Of a stretch of 47,322 nucleotides of DNA, positions 30,953-40,116 are shown piece after piece. Numbering within the stretch: the first letter of the stretch is position 1; the number at the start of each line of letters is the position of its first letter. Origin of the DNA: a virus. The position numbers and the translations under genes were made by a program. Where the stretch lies: IMG/VR virus record IMGVR_UViG_3300025118_002664, positions 1 to 47,322 of that record. One strand, written 5' to 3'. The notes beneath the pieces were generated by a model, which made no database searches, was not told where the DNA came from, and saw nothing but the letters and a program-made list of their open reading frames with translations.

Positions 30953-32382
30953 TGGATAGGCCAAGAACCCCAGAAGTTCTATCTCAATTGTATCGGCCCT
31001 TATGTGTAGTGCGGGCTCCCATAGCTACTCGTTCTGGATACGGAGGAATGAGTAGAGATATTGTACGACATCTTATTGAGTATGACAAATATAATGTTGA
31101 AATTCATTCAATTAATTGGGGTCAAACTCCTATGAATGCTTTGGATGTTAATAATCCTGCTGATAAAATGATACTTGAAAGAATTGTTCCCGAAGAGTTT
31201 CCAGTTCAACCTGACTTATATATTTCTATTTCAATTCCTACTGAGTTTAATCCAGTGGGAAAATATAATATTGGAATTACAGCTGGAATTGAAACTACTC
31301 AGGCTTCGGTTGAATGGGTTGAGGCGATGAATCGGATGGATGTGAATTTTGTAATATCTGAACACGCTAAGGCCGTTTTTGATACATCAAAGTATCAAGC
31401 TCATAATGAACAGGGAGAACAAGTTGGAGTGGTGGAATGTCTCAAACCTATTGAAGTTTTACATAATTGTATAGACACCTACATTTATAAAAAAATAAAT
31501 CGATCTCAACTGAAATCCTCTGTAAAAAGTATGATAGATACGATACCAGAGAAATATAATTATATGTTTGTTGGACATTGGTTAAAAGGTGATGTGGGAC
31601 AAGATAGAAAAAATGTTGGTCTTTTAGTTAAAATATTTTATGAACTGTTTAAGAAAGATGAATTTGACAGTTCCCAGTGGGGTGGTCGGCCTGGACTTAT
31701 TTTAAAAACAGGTGAAGTGGATTCTTCTATTATAGATCGTGAAAAAACTCTATCTAAACTGAAACAAATTAAAGAGTCGGTGGAGCTTGAAGAAGGTGAG
31801 TCTTTGCCAAATGTTTATCTTGTTCATGGAGATCTGACTGATGAGGAATTGAGTTCTCTCTATAATCACAATAAGGTAAAGACTCACATTACCTTTACCA
31901 AGGGTGAAGGATTTGGTCGCCCCCTTCTTGAAGCTTCATTAACTGGTAAACCTATTATTGCGCCGGGGTGGTCAGGCCATATGGATTTTTTAAATCCACA
32001 ACAAGCCATCTTGTTAGGCGGTGGGTTAGAAGATATTCATCCATCTGCGTTCTATGATAATATTATTATTGAGGGAGCAAAATGGATGCAAGTAGATCCA
32101 AACATGGCCGCTACTGGTATGGCAGAAGCCTTTCAGAATTATAAACCGTGGCGTGCTAAAGCAAATAAGTTGGCTAAAGCTAATAAAGATAATTTTAATT
32201 ATAAAAGGATTAGATCAGATATGTGGAAGTTGCTTGATCAATATGTTCCAGAATTTGAGGAACCACCAGAACAGAAGATGGAATTAGAATTAAATTTACC
32301 TTCATTGACAAAGGTGAAAGAACAAGATCCAATTAATGTTCCAGAAATTAAATTACCCAAATTACTGAAGGTAGAAAAATGA
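30952..32382 (+). CDS. Glycosyltransferase, GT4-like (GT-B fold)
   Basis: This second GT-B enzyme has 476 residues. It shows ATRSGYGGMSRDIVRHLIEY near the N-terminus, IEVLHNCIDTYIY in the linker, YMFVGHWLKGDVGQDRKN at the start of the donor domain and KGEGFGRPLLEASLTGKPII as the donor-binding signature. The C-terminal 40 residues are Lys/Pro-rich and probably disordered. It overlaps the previous stop (TAATG) and the next start (ATGA), so it is translated with its neighbours. It and the preceding enzyme are related and may have arisen by duplication. Confidence 0.85.
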   Translation: MDRPRTPEVLSQLYRPLCVVRAPIATRSGYGGMSRDIVRHLIEYDKYNVEIHSINWGQTPMNALDVNNPADKMILERIVPEEFPVQPDLYISISIPTEFNPVGKYNIGITAGIETTQASVEWVEAMNRMDVNFVISEHAKAVFDTSKYQAHNEQGEQVGVVECLKPIEVLHNCIDTYIYKKINRSQLKSSVKSMIDTIPEKYNYMFVGHWLKGDVGQDRKNVGLLVKIFYELFKKDEFDSSQWGGRPGLILKTGEVDSSIIDREKTLSKLKQIKESVELEEGESLPNVYLVHGDLTDEELSSLYNHNKVKTHITFTKGEGFGRPLLEASLTGKPIIAPGWSGHMDFLNPQQAILLGGGLEDIHPSAFYDNIIIEGAKWMQVDPNMAATGMAEAFQNYKPWRAKANKLAKANKDNFNYKRIRSDMWKLLDQYVPEFEEPPEQKMELELNLPSLTKVKEQDPINVPEIKLPKLLKVEK

Positions 32383-33590
32383 AGATAAGTTTTATTGTGC
32401 CAAGTTATAATAATTTAAGATATTTGAAAAATGCATATCATAGTATTAGAACTTGGGAAAGTGAAGAACATGAAATTGTTATACTAGATGATGCTAGTGT
32501 AGATGGAACAGCTGAATGGTTGGATTCCTTAAATGATCCTAATTTAATAATTTGGAAAAACGAAACTGGAAAACGGATGGGTCACACTATTACATATGAT
32601 ATTGGAGTAAATCTTTCTACAAATGATATCTTTGGTATTTTTCATGCTGATATGTTTCTGGGTGAAAACTATGTAAAAAATATAGTTAAACATTTAGAAC
32701 GCGGAAAGGTAGTAACAGCTACTAGGGTTGAACCTCCGTTGCATCCAAGTGGTAGAGAAAAAATAACAAGAGACTTTGGTGTATGGCCAGAAGATTTTAG
32801 AGAAGATGACTTTATTAAGTTTGTGAGAGAGGAACAGGAGAGAAGTAAAGATCAAATTACCAAGGGTATCTTTGCTCCTTGGTATATGTATAAGGAAGAT
32901 TATTTAAAAATTGGTGGACATGATCATCTTTTCGCTCCATTTCCATATGAAGACAGTGATATCTTTCAGAGATTTCTTTTGGCTGGATATGAAGTTTTAC
33001 AGTCTAGAGATGCACTTGTTTATCATTTGACATGTCGTGGTCATAAGTGGACCGATGATGATATTATTGGGAAGGTAGATGATGATTTTGAGGAGTTAGA
33101 AGTGAATGCTAGAAAAAACTTCATTCGTAAGTGGAATTCTTGGATTATGAATGATGAGTGGATGCATCCAATTATGATTCCAAAGTATAATACTTGTTTA
33201 ATTGCAGATAATGTTGAGAGTGTTGAACAATTAGATAATTTAGAACCTTGGTTTTGCCATACAGTAATCGATTCATTTGATTTGGTTGCACAGTATTTGT
33301 ATAGAGAACAACCAAATACCACTTTGGATATGTCAGAACGTATTTCTAGTAAAGAAACGGAAGAATATTCTAATTATGGTGTAAAGATTTATATTGATTT
33401 ACATCAATTGACTCCCGACGAGTATGGTAATCTTGGAAAAATGAATTTAATTTTAGATCAATTAAATAAGAATGGGTCACTTCAATTAAATTTAAGTGGT
33501 GAATATCAACTTGGAAATATAAAAGTTCAGGTAGATTCGTTAGATAATATTGTAGATGGTCTAATCATGGCAGAACCTTATAATGAATAA
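32379..33590 (+). CDS. Glycosyltransferase family 2 (GT-A fold)
   Basis: This 403-residue protein has a GT2 domain in residues 1-220: SFIVPSYNNLRYLKNAYHSI, IVILDDASVDGTAEWL, and FGIFHADMFLG with the DxD-like metal site, then APFPYEDSDIFQRFLLAGY with the ED catalytic base. The C-terminal 180 residues contain a separate acidic beta-rich domain of unknown role (SRDALVYH onward). It would add a sugar to a growing glycan. It overlaps both neighbours by 4-8 bases. Confidence 0.8.
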   Translation: MKISFIVPSYNNLRYLKNAYHSIRTWESEEHEIVILDDASVDGTAEWLDSLNDPNLIIWKNETGKRMGHTITYDIGVNLSTNDIFGIFHADMFLGENYVKNIVKHLERGKVVTATRVEPPLHPSGREKITRDFGVWPEDFREDDFIKFVREEQERSKDQITKGIFAPWYMYKEDYLKIGGHDHLFAPFPYEDSDIFQRFLLAGYEVLQSRDALVYHLTCRGHKWTDDDIIGKVDDDFEELEVNARKNFIRKWNSWIMNDEWMHPIMIPKYNTCLIADNVESVEQLDNLEPWFCHTVIDSFDLVAQYLYREQPNTTLDMSERISSKETEEYSNYGVKIYIDLHQLTPDEYGNLGKMNLILDQLNKNGSLQLNLSGEYQLGNIKVQVDSLDNIVDGLIMAEPYNE

Positions 33591-34617
33591 AAGAGTTTTA
33601 ATTACTGGTGGTGCTGGTTTTATAGGACACACATTAATACATAACATTTTAAAACAAACCAATTGGGATGTTGTTACCATAGATAGATTGGATTATTCTG
33701 GAAACTTAAATCGTTTAGATGATATTTTAGGTGACATTCCCAAGGAAGAAAAACATAGGCTTGATATTATTTTTCACGATCTCCGTGCTGAATTGAATTC
33801 ACAAATTTGTGCTGCTATTGGCGAGGTTGATTACATTTTACACTTGGCCGCATCAAGTCACGTTGATAGAAGTATTGATCATCCAATGGAATTTGTTATG
33901 GATAATGTTGTTGGTACTTGTAATATTTTAAACTTTGCAAGAGATCAACAAAATCTATCTAGGTTCATTTATTTTAGTACAGACGAAGTATTTGGTCCAG
34001 CCCCAGAAGGTATCAGTTATGCAGAACGTGACAGATATAATTCAACAAATCCATATTCTGCTACTAAGGCTGGGGCCGAAGAACTGTGTGTTTCATATGA
34101 AAACTCATATGGTATGCCAATTTATATCACCCATACTATGAATGTATTTGGTAATAGGCAACACCCAGAAAAATATATTCCATCTACAATTAGAAAAGTT
34201 CGTGATGGAAAGCTTGTTACTATTCACAGTGACGCAACGAAGATTACGGCAGGAAGCCGACATTATATTCATACTAGTGATGTGTCTGAAGCTATTCTAT
34301 TCTTATTGAGATTATCCGATGAAGGTCATGTATTTAATACTGATTTTGGCAATGCCAAGTGTCCTAAGTTTAATCTTACTGGTAAGGAAGAGGTTGATAA
34401 TTTGGAATTGGCTAGAAGAATTGCTAGGGCTGTTGGTGAAGAATTGAAATATGAGATGATTGATTATCATTCCGCTAGGCCAGGGCACGATTTAAGATAT
34501 GCCATTAGTGGTGATTACATGAAAGAACTTGGGTGGGAACCTCTTGTGTCTTTGAATGAAAGGATTCAACAGGTGGTAGAGTGGTCCCTTGAGAATGACA
34601 GGTGGTTAAAAACATAA
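33583..34617 (+). CDS. rmlB: dTDP-glucose 4,6-dehydratase-like (RmlB)
   Basis: This 344-residue extended short-chain dehydrogenase has the NAD-binding GGAGFIGHTLI near the N-terminus, IDRLDYSGNLNRL, HLAASSHVDRSIDHP, the STDEVFGP block with catalytic Asp/Glu, and YSATKAGAEELC with the Tyr-x3-Lys pair. These are diagnostic for RmlB-type dehydratases, which make dTDP-4-keto-6-deoxyglucose. RmlC- and RmlD-like genes follow within 5 kb, but no RmlA nucleotidyltransferase is seen in the window. The host would have to supply dTDP-glucose. Confidence 0.85.
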   Translation: MNKRVLITGGAGFIGHTLIHNILKQTNWDVVTIDRLDYSGNLNRLDDILGDIPKEEKHRLDIIFHDLRAELNSQICAAIGEVDYILHLAASSHVDRSIDHPMEFVMDNVVGTCNILNFARDQQNLSRFIYFSTDEVFGPAPEGISYAERDRYNSTNPYSATKAGAEELCVSYENSYGMPIYITHTMNVFGNRQHPEKYIPSTIRKVRDGKLVTIHSDATKITAGSRHYIHTSDVSEAILFLLRLSDEGHVFNTDFGNAKCPKFNLTGKEEVDNLELARRIARAVGEELKYEMIDYHSARPGHDLRYAISGDYMKELGWEPLVSLNERIQQVVEWSLENDRWLKT

Positions 34618-35375
34618 TGTCTATTCTAGTTGCTACAATGAATGTCAACCAACCAGAGTTGACAAATAATTTGGTGGAACAAGTTTCTAAGAATACAGAA
34701 GTTGAACACGAAATTATGGTTCTTGAAAATGGAGCTACAGAACCATCAAGTTATTCTACACACAGAACTGAACAGAACTGTTTCTTCGGTGGTGGTTTAA
34801 ATTTAATATTTGATTATTATCTTAATCAAACAGATCACGATTGGTTGATGGTTTTAAATAATGATTTGATTATTCATGGTGATAATTTTCTATCTATAAT
34901 GTTAAGTGAAGCTGAAGAAAATGATATGTGTCAATTATCTCCAGCTATCATTAATGCTTCAGTACCACAATGTTTTTGGAAACAAATGCACATGTGGATG
35001 TCAGGTGGAACCAGATCGGTAGAGTGGATTGATTTTCAAGCCCCGATGTTACGAAGAGATATATGTGATCTTATTAAAGTGTATCCATCTGAATTGCTTT
35101 ATGGGTGGGGTAATGATGTTTTAACAGGCATGATTGCTAAACAACAGGGTTTGAAAACGGGCGTCACTGATAAGTGTTGTATAGCTCATTTAAATTCACA
35201 AACTCTTAATAAAGGCATTGAAGACCTAGAAGGAAAGACACTTAGTAATCAAGAGTATTGTGCTCGGGCGGAACAAGGCATGATGGGTTATATGCAACTT
35301 GATCCCGAACGGTGGGAGGTGTTCCAATCATTTAGACACAATGCAGCGAATTATAATTATGGAGTTTTTAAATGA
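34617..35375 (+). CDS. Glycosyltransferase-like protein (GT-A type)
   Basis: This 252-residue protein starts at the ATG overlapping the rmlB stop (TAATG). It has a GT-A layout: ILVATMNVNQPELTNNLV, IMVLENGATEPSSY, FFGGGLNLIFDYYL, then DWLMVLNNDLIIHG with the D-x-D-like metal site, and YGWGNDVLTGMIAKQQG in the catalytic region. It is related to family 2 rhamnosyltransferase-like enzymes. The acceptor is unknown. Translationally coupled to both neighbours. Confidence 0.7.
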   Translation: MSILVATMNVNQPELTNNLVEQVSKNTEVEHEIMVLENGATEPSSYSTHRTEQNCFFGGGLNLIFDYYLNQTDHDWLMVLNNDLIIHGDNFLSIMLSEAEENDMCQLSPAIINASVPQCFWKQMHMWMSGGTRSVEWIDFQAPMLRRDICDLIKVYPSELLYGWGNDVLTGMIAKQQGLKTGVTDKCCIAHLNSQTLNKGIEDLEGKTLSNQEYCARAEQGMMGYMQLDPERWEVFQSFRHNAANYNYGVFK

Positions 35376-36241
35376 TGACGTTTTGTATTTCTACGTTTAA
35401 TAACTTAGAATATCTTAAGATAGCTGTTGATTCTGTCCGAACCAATAGTCATTACAATGATGCCCCATTTATAATACATGCTGAGAATTGTGAGGATGGA
35501 ACAGATGAGTGGTTAAAAGAACACGCCAAAGAATATGATTTAGAATATTATATAGACAAAAACGATGTCCCGCTGGGCATTGGTGGTGGTATGAACTTTT
35601 GTGCAGAAAGAGTTAAGACCGAATATATAATGTTCCTACATTCAGATTTTTATGTAACCAAGGATTGGGATCTAGCTTTACTACAAGTTTTTGAACAGTA
35701 TCCAGACGAACAGCTTTGGGTTAATTCTCATAGAGTAGAACCTAAAATGTCCACTCCCACCGATGTAGCATACACTCTTTGGGATGGTGATGCCAGTTAT
35801 AGGTATGGCACCGTGATCGTTCCGAAGGATACATTTGGTGCATACCACCACGATTTTCGGAAGGATGAATTTGAACAGTGGGCAAGGGAATTTACAGAGA
35901 TGAATAATTTTCATGTTGCAAAGGGAGAAGGTGTAAGTGGTTTGATTAGAAAATGTGATTGGGACGAGATTGGAGGAAACGATCCGTTGTTTGCTCCGGC
36001 GAGTTTTGAGGACATAGATTTGTTTTTACGAATGTTACAGGCTGGATTTAGATTTGTATTACCATCAACTTCTGTGGTGTGGCACTTTGGTGCACGGGGA
36101 AGTCATAGATTGGAAGAAAATGATGGACGGCCGTGGATACGTCAAATAGAATCTGAAACAAATAATCAACGCAAGTGGGTACAGAAGTGGGGATCGATGC
36201 CAAAATTTGATAAACATGGAATGGTTTGTGGACTTAAATGA
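35372..36241 (+). CDS. Glycosyltransferase family 2
   Basis: This 289-residue GT-A enzyme shows FCISTFNNLEYLKIAVDSVR, DGTDEWLKEHAKEYDLEY, PLGIGGGMNFCAERVK, YIMFLHSDFYV with HSD in place of DxD, and FAPASFEDIDLFLRMLQAGF with the catalytic ED. It resembles the GT2 domain at 32379 in several blocks, including the closing VVWHFGARGSHRLEE. It overlaps the previous gene by 4 bases and the next by 4. Confidence 0.8.
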   Translation: MMTFCISTFNNLEYLKIAVDSVRTNSHYNDAPFIIHAENCEDGTDEWLKEHAKEYDLEYYIDKNDVPLGIGGGMNFCAERVKTEYIMFLHSDFYVTKDWDLALLQVFEQYPDEQLWVNSHRVEPKMSTPTDVAYTLWDGDASYRYGTVIVPKDTFGAYHHDFRKDEFEQWAREFTEMNNFHVAKGEGVSGLIRKCDWDEIGGNDPLFAPASFEDIDLFLRMLQAGFRFVLPSTSVVWHFGARGSHRLEENDGRPWIRQIESETNNQRKWVQKWGSMPKFDKHGMVCGLK

Positions 36242-37113
36242 CGAGAGAAATAAAATTAGTAACTAACTGTGAACGACCACCAAACTGGTTAATGGACATT
36301 GCGGTTCATCATTGGTTAGAGAGTGGATTTAAGCCAGAAAATTTAGTATTTTTAGTAAACAACATATCTCATTTTGATTTGGTAGAAGCATTAAAGGAAC
36401 GATATGATATAGATGCAGTCCGTGTTTATTCACCAGATGACATATATAATAAAAATCAATGTGTGGTGTGGTATGATCTTGAAGAATATGATTACGGACG
36501 GTACCATGATGTTGAACATGAGATAATAAATGATGTCCAACATCGTTTGTTGGAAGCGGGAGTTGATGTTGTAGTCTTTTTAGATAGAGATGAATTACTT
36601 TGGCACGAAGATGGTATACTGAATCTATTAAATACTTTTGAAGAACCCATTATTAGGCCAAGAGGCATTGAAGTAATACAGACGGGTGATGAAGGCCCAC
36701 TTGATTTGAGTAAATCAATTGCTGAACAACGAAAATTTTGTAGGTGGTTTCCATCCAAGAGCAAGGCGTGTATAACAAGGATACCTGTTGATTGGATAAT
36801 TGGAAGACATGGTACAAAGTGTGGACGCTGGCCTCATGCTGATGCACACTATCATCCAGAACTCCAATGGAACCCAGATGCTGATATAAGTGAATACCCC
36901 GGCTTATATCTTGTTCATTTTGATAAAGTGGATATGAATATGTTATATGATTTGAGAATGGAAAGTCAACGAATATTTAAAACGAATGATAGACACACGG
37001 GTGTCATTGATGAAAAAGGATATACTGAATGGTTTACAGAAGCACATACAGAGGCCATTCCCGAAAGACAACTATACGATTGTGGTGATTTCTTATACAA
37101 GGTGGAGGTTTAA
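36238..37113 (+). CDS. Glycosyltransferase-like protein (LDRDE-type)
   Basis: This 291-residue protein is probably a GT-A glycosyltransferase related to family 92/Glyco_tranf_2_4 enzymes. It has KLVTNCERPPNWLMDIAVHHW at the start, DVVVFLDRDELLWHEDG with an Asp-rich metal site, and the conserved HADAHYHPE and YLVHFDKVDM blocks further on. The His-rich middle part is typical of these families. The donor and acceptor are unknown. ATGA overlap upstream and TAATG overlap downstream. Confidence 0.6.
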   Translation: MTREIKLVTNCERPPNWLMDIAVHHWLESGFKPENLVFLVNNISHFDLVEALKERYDIDAVRVYSPDDIYNKNQCVVWYDLEEYDYGRYHDVEHEIINDVQHRLLEAGVDVVVFLDRDELLWHEDGILNLLNTFEEPIIRPRGIEVIQTGDEGPLDLSKSIAEQRKFCRWFPSKSKACITRIPVDWIIGRHGTKCGRWPHADAHYHPELQWNPDADISEYPGLYLVHFDKVDMNMLYDLRMESQRIFKTNDRHTGVIDEKGYTEWFTEAHTEAIPERQLYDCGDFLYKVEV

Positions 37114-37658
37114 TGAAAATTGTAGAAACTATATTTGAAGATGCAAAGTTATTTTATCCAAAAGTTTATGCTGATGAGAGGGGATTCTTTACAGAATCAT
37201 ATAATCATATAATTCAAGATGAACTTGGTGAAACATTTATACAAGATAATCATTCAAAATCAAAAGCTGGAGTTATCAGAGGATTACATTATCAATGGGA
37301 TCGCCCAATGGGAAAACTTTTGAGAGTTGTGAAGGGAAGTGGATTTGATACGATTGTTGATATTAGAAAAGACTCACCAACATATGGTGTACACTCAACC
37401 TTTATGTTATCAGAAGATAATTTTGCAATGCTTTGGGCGCCGCCGGGGTTTGCTCAAGCATTTCTAGCTTTGGAAGATGATACTCATTTGTGTTATAAGA
37501 CCACAGCACTACACAATGGTGACGCTGAAGGTGCAATACATCCAACAAATTCTGGTTTAGATATTGACTGGCAGGTTCCAAACGATTATATTATATTGTC
37601 AGAGAAAGATACTACAGCACAAACATTTGCTGAGTATGATGAAAACCCAAGGTTTTAA
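37113..37658 (+). CDS. rmlC: dTDP-4-dehydrorhamnose 3,5-epimerase-like (RmlC)
   Basis: This 181-residue cupin-fold epimerase has ADERGFFTESY near the N-terminus, GVIRGLHYQ with catalytic His59, KLLRVVKGSGFDTIVDIRKDSPTYG, and HLCYKTT with the catalytic Tyr128. The usual PGFAHGF block reads PPGFAQAF, so a conserved His near the active site is replaced by Gln. A changed substrate preference is possible. It acts after RmlB on 4-keto-6-deoxy sugars. GGAGG precedes the ATG, which overlaps the upstream stop. Confidence 0.85.
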   Translation: MKIVETIFEDAKLFYPKVYADERGFFTESYNHIIQDELGETFIQDNHSKSKAGVIRGLHYQWDRPMGKLLRVVKGSGFDTIVDIRKDSPTYGVHSTFMLSEDNFAMLWAPPGFAQAFLALEDDTHLCYKTTALHNGDAEGAIHPTNSGLDIDWQVPNDYIILSEKDTTAQTFAEYDENPRF

Positions 37659-38645
37659 ATGGATAGAATTAGAAAGTTATTTGTAGCAGGTGGTGCTGGT
37701 TATATCGGTACAAGACTTTGCAATCTATTGGCTGGTTCTGGAGATCACGAACCAGATTACGAGGTAACGGTTTTTGATCAGTTTTGGTTTGGTGATAGTT
37801 TAGACGATAGGATAACCAAGATTAAAGGTGACATACTTGATCTGAAATCAAGTGACTTGGTAGGATATGATGCTGTTATATTTTTGGCAGGACTATCCAA
37901 CGATCCAATGGTAGCTTACAGGCCCGATTTAAATTTTATTCAAAACAGTGCAGCGCCCACTTATTTGGCATATATTACGAAACAAGCCCAGATTAGAAGG
38001 TTTATAGGGGCAAGTTCGTGTAGTGTATATGGACATACAGAGAATAAAACACTCACAGAAACTAGTACAGTTAAACCGACATACCCATATGGTATCTCAA
38101 AACTTCAATGTGAAAGAGGTATCATGTTGTTGGAAGATGATAACTTCAAACCTATATTGTTTAGGAAGGGTACTGTTGGTGGTTGGTCAGAGAGAATGAG
38201 ATATGATTTGGTTGTGAATACAATGTTGATGACTGCCTTTACAAAAAGAAAGATAACTGTAAATAGTCCACAACTTTGGCGACCGCTGTTAGATATTAGA
38301 GATGCGATCCAAGGATACTGGTTAGCAATAGATTTGTTTCCAGATTCAAAAATTTCTGGAGTATATAATTTATCTGGAGGAAATTATACAATAGGTGAAC
38401 TTGGAAAAATTATCTATGATACTTTGTCTGAGAGAGGTTATGATATAGAATTGGAATACTTGGATGTACAAGACATTAGAAATTATAAAGTTGACATAAC
38501 AAAGATAGAGGAAGAATTGAATTACGCACCACGGTTTACACCAACAGGTACCGTTCAAGAGATATTGGAAAATATTAATTTAGATGAGTATGATTTCTCA
38601 GATGACAAATATTATAATATAAACGTATTTAAAAAGGTAATGTAA
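37659..38645 (+). CDS. NAD-dependent sugar epimerase/dehydratase (extended SDR)
   Basis: This 328-residue protein has the NAD-binding GGAGYIGTRLCNLL, FLAGLSNDPMVAYRPD, the catalytic SSCSVYGHTE Ser, and YPYGISKLQCERG with the Tyr-x3-Lys pair. It belongs to the GalE/WcaG type of nucleotide-sugar epimerases and dehydratases. The exact substrate cannot be read by eye. It follows RmlC directly, so a dTDP- or GDP-keto sugar is likely. Confidence 0.8.
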   Translation: MDRIRKLFVAGGAGYIGTRLCNLLAGSGDHEPDYEVTVFDQFWFGDSLDDRITKIKGDILDLKSSDLVGYDAVIFLAGLSNDPMVAYRPDLNFIQNSAAPTYLAYITKQAQIRRFIGASSCSVYGHTENKTLTETSTVKPTYPYGISKLQCERGIMLLEDDNFKPILFRKGTVGGWSERMRYDLVVNTMLMTAFTKRKITVNSPQLWRPLLDIRDAIQGYWLAIDLFPDSKISGVYNLSGGNYTIGELGKIIYDTLSERGYDIELEYLDVQDIRNYKVDITKIEEELNYAPRFTPTGTVQEILENINLDEYDFSDDKYYNINVFKKVM

Positions 38646-39352
38646 TGAATGTATTTTTGACAGGCGGTTCTGGATTACTTGGGAAACAATTGGTGAATGA
38701 ATTAGACAAGAGGGGTGTTAGACACCACAGTCCCACACATACAGCGTTTAATGTTATTGAACAACGTCTTGGCGATGTGATACTTTGGGGTGGCTTTAAA
38801 CCCGATGTAGTAATCCACTGTGCTGCGGTTGCAAGATACAGGGATGTGGAAAAAGATATTGGAAAAGCGTTGGGAACCAATGTTATAGGAACCTGTCATT
38901 TGATTCGGGAATGTATTCAACATGATATAAGAATGGTTTATATATCAACGGATCATGTATTTGATGGTTTAGATGGGCCATATGGTGTTGGTGATAAGAT
39001 AAATCCAATTACCAAATATGCTAAAACTAAAGCGGCCGGTGAATTGGCAGTAAGAACATACGATAATTCATTGGTAATTAGAACTTCTTTTTGTCCATCT
39101 GAGTTTATGTTTGATACGGCATATACTGACAAGTGGACATCTCAGGATTATGTAGATAAGGTTGCTCCAAAAATACTTGATAAATGTTTGAGTGATCAAG
39201 TAGGAGTATGTCATGTCGGACATCCTAGAAGATCTTTTTATGACCTAGCGGTAGAAAGACATCCAGATATAAAGAAGGGAAGTGTTGCCGAGATAATGAA
39301 GACTTCAAAGGTACCCATACTAATAGATACTAGTTTAGGAGATATTATATGA
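38645..39352 (+). CDS. RmlD-like sugar-nucleotide reductase (short form)
   Basis: This 235-residue protein of the RmlD substrate-binding family shows GGSGLLGKQLVNEL, DVVIHCAAVARYRDVE, VYISTDHVFDG, and the KYAKTKAAGELAVRTY catalytic Lys region. RmlD is usually about 290 residues, so the C-terminal substrate domain is short. It would reduce a 4-keto-6-deoxysugar to rhamnose or a related sugar. GMD-type products are an alternative substrate, given the gmd gene 6 kb downstream. Confidence 0.7.
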   Translation: MNVFLTGGSGLLGKQLVNELDKRGVRHHSPTHTAFNVIEQRLGDVILWGGFKPDVVIHCAAVARYRDVEKDIGKALGTNVIGTCHLIRECIQHDIRMVYISTDHVFDGLDGPYGVGDKINPITKYAKTKAAGELAVRTYDNSLVIRTSFCPSEFMFDTAYTDKWTSQDYVDKVAPKILDKCLSDQVGVCHVGHPRRSFYDLAVERHPDIKKGSVAEIMKTSKVPILIDTSLGDII

Positions 39353-40116
39353 ATGGGATCTTTTTTAAAGATTTATTGAATGAACTGAACAATCTTAAGA
39401 ATCAAGGTGTGGTTGGTATAAAACAATCGTTCGAAGATGAAGGTGTGATTTTGGATGATTTAATTACAATGAGAAGATTGACTGATTTGTCTGGAGTGTA
39501 TCTTAGTGTAAAGATCGGCGGGTGTGAGGCTATAACAGATATTAATTTATCTCAACAGGTTGGGGTTGATGGTGTTGTAGCACCAATGATTGAATCACAG
39601 TTTGCTTTACAAAAATATATTGAAATTGTTAAAGATTTAAAAGATATCAAATTGTATGTAAATATAGAAAGTAGACAGGCTTATAATAATTTGGATTCTA
39701 TATTGTCAAGTCCATCTTCAAAGTTGCTTTGTGGTGTAGTTGTTGGTAGATCCGATTTGACCAAATCTTATGGTCATGGAAAAGATTATGTAGACTCAAA
39801 AGAAATGCAAAATATTGTTTATGATGTTATGTCCAAATGTAAAGAATATGATATGATAACTCTTATGGGTGGAAATATTTCTAACAAGAGTGTTGGTTTT
39901 ATAAAAAAATTATTTGAAGAAAAGTTGTTGGATTATATCGAGACAAGAAATGTTATAATGAAACTAACGGATAGTAGTGTTAATAACTTAAATGGTTTGG
40001 TTAAATCTGCTCTTTTATTTGAATCTCTTTGGTTAAAGTTCAAAGCAAATAAGTATAAAAAAATATCAGATGAATATATGTTAAGATCAAATACTATTAA
40101 TGATAGATTGTTATGA
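39349..40116 (+). CDS. HpcH/HpaI aldolase-like protein
   Basis: This 255-residue TIM-barrel protein is related to HpcH/HpaI aldolases and citrate lyase beta subunits. It contains YLSVKIGGCEAITDI, GVDGVVAPMIESQFALQKYIE, YVNIESRQAYNNL and VVVGRSDLTKSYG, which hold the acidic metal and pyruvate/acyl-binding residues of the family (Glu in MIES and NIES). It overlaps the next gene, an LdpA-like 4Fe-4S protein, by 4 bases. Family members cleave or join pyruvate-type units, so making a sugar acid is a possible role. The activity is not proven by sequence. Confidence 0.65.
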   Translation: MNGIFFKDLLNELNNLKNQGVVGIKQSFEDEGVILDDLITMRRLTDLSGVYLSVKIGGCEAITDINLSQQVGVDGVVAPMIESQFALQKYIEIVKDLKDIKLYVNIESRQAYNNLDSILSSPSSKLLCGVVVGRSDLTKSYGHGKDYVDSKEMQNIVYDVMSKCKEYDMITLMGGNISNKSVGFIKKLFEEKLLDYIETRNVIMKLTDSSVNNLNGLVKSALLFESLWLKFKANKYKKISDEYMLRSNTINDRLL

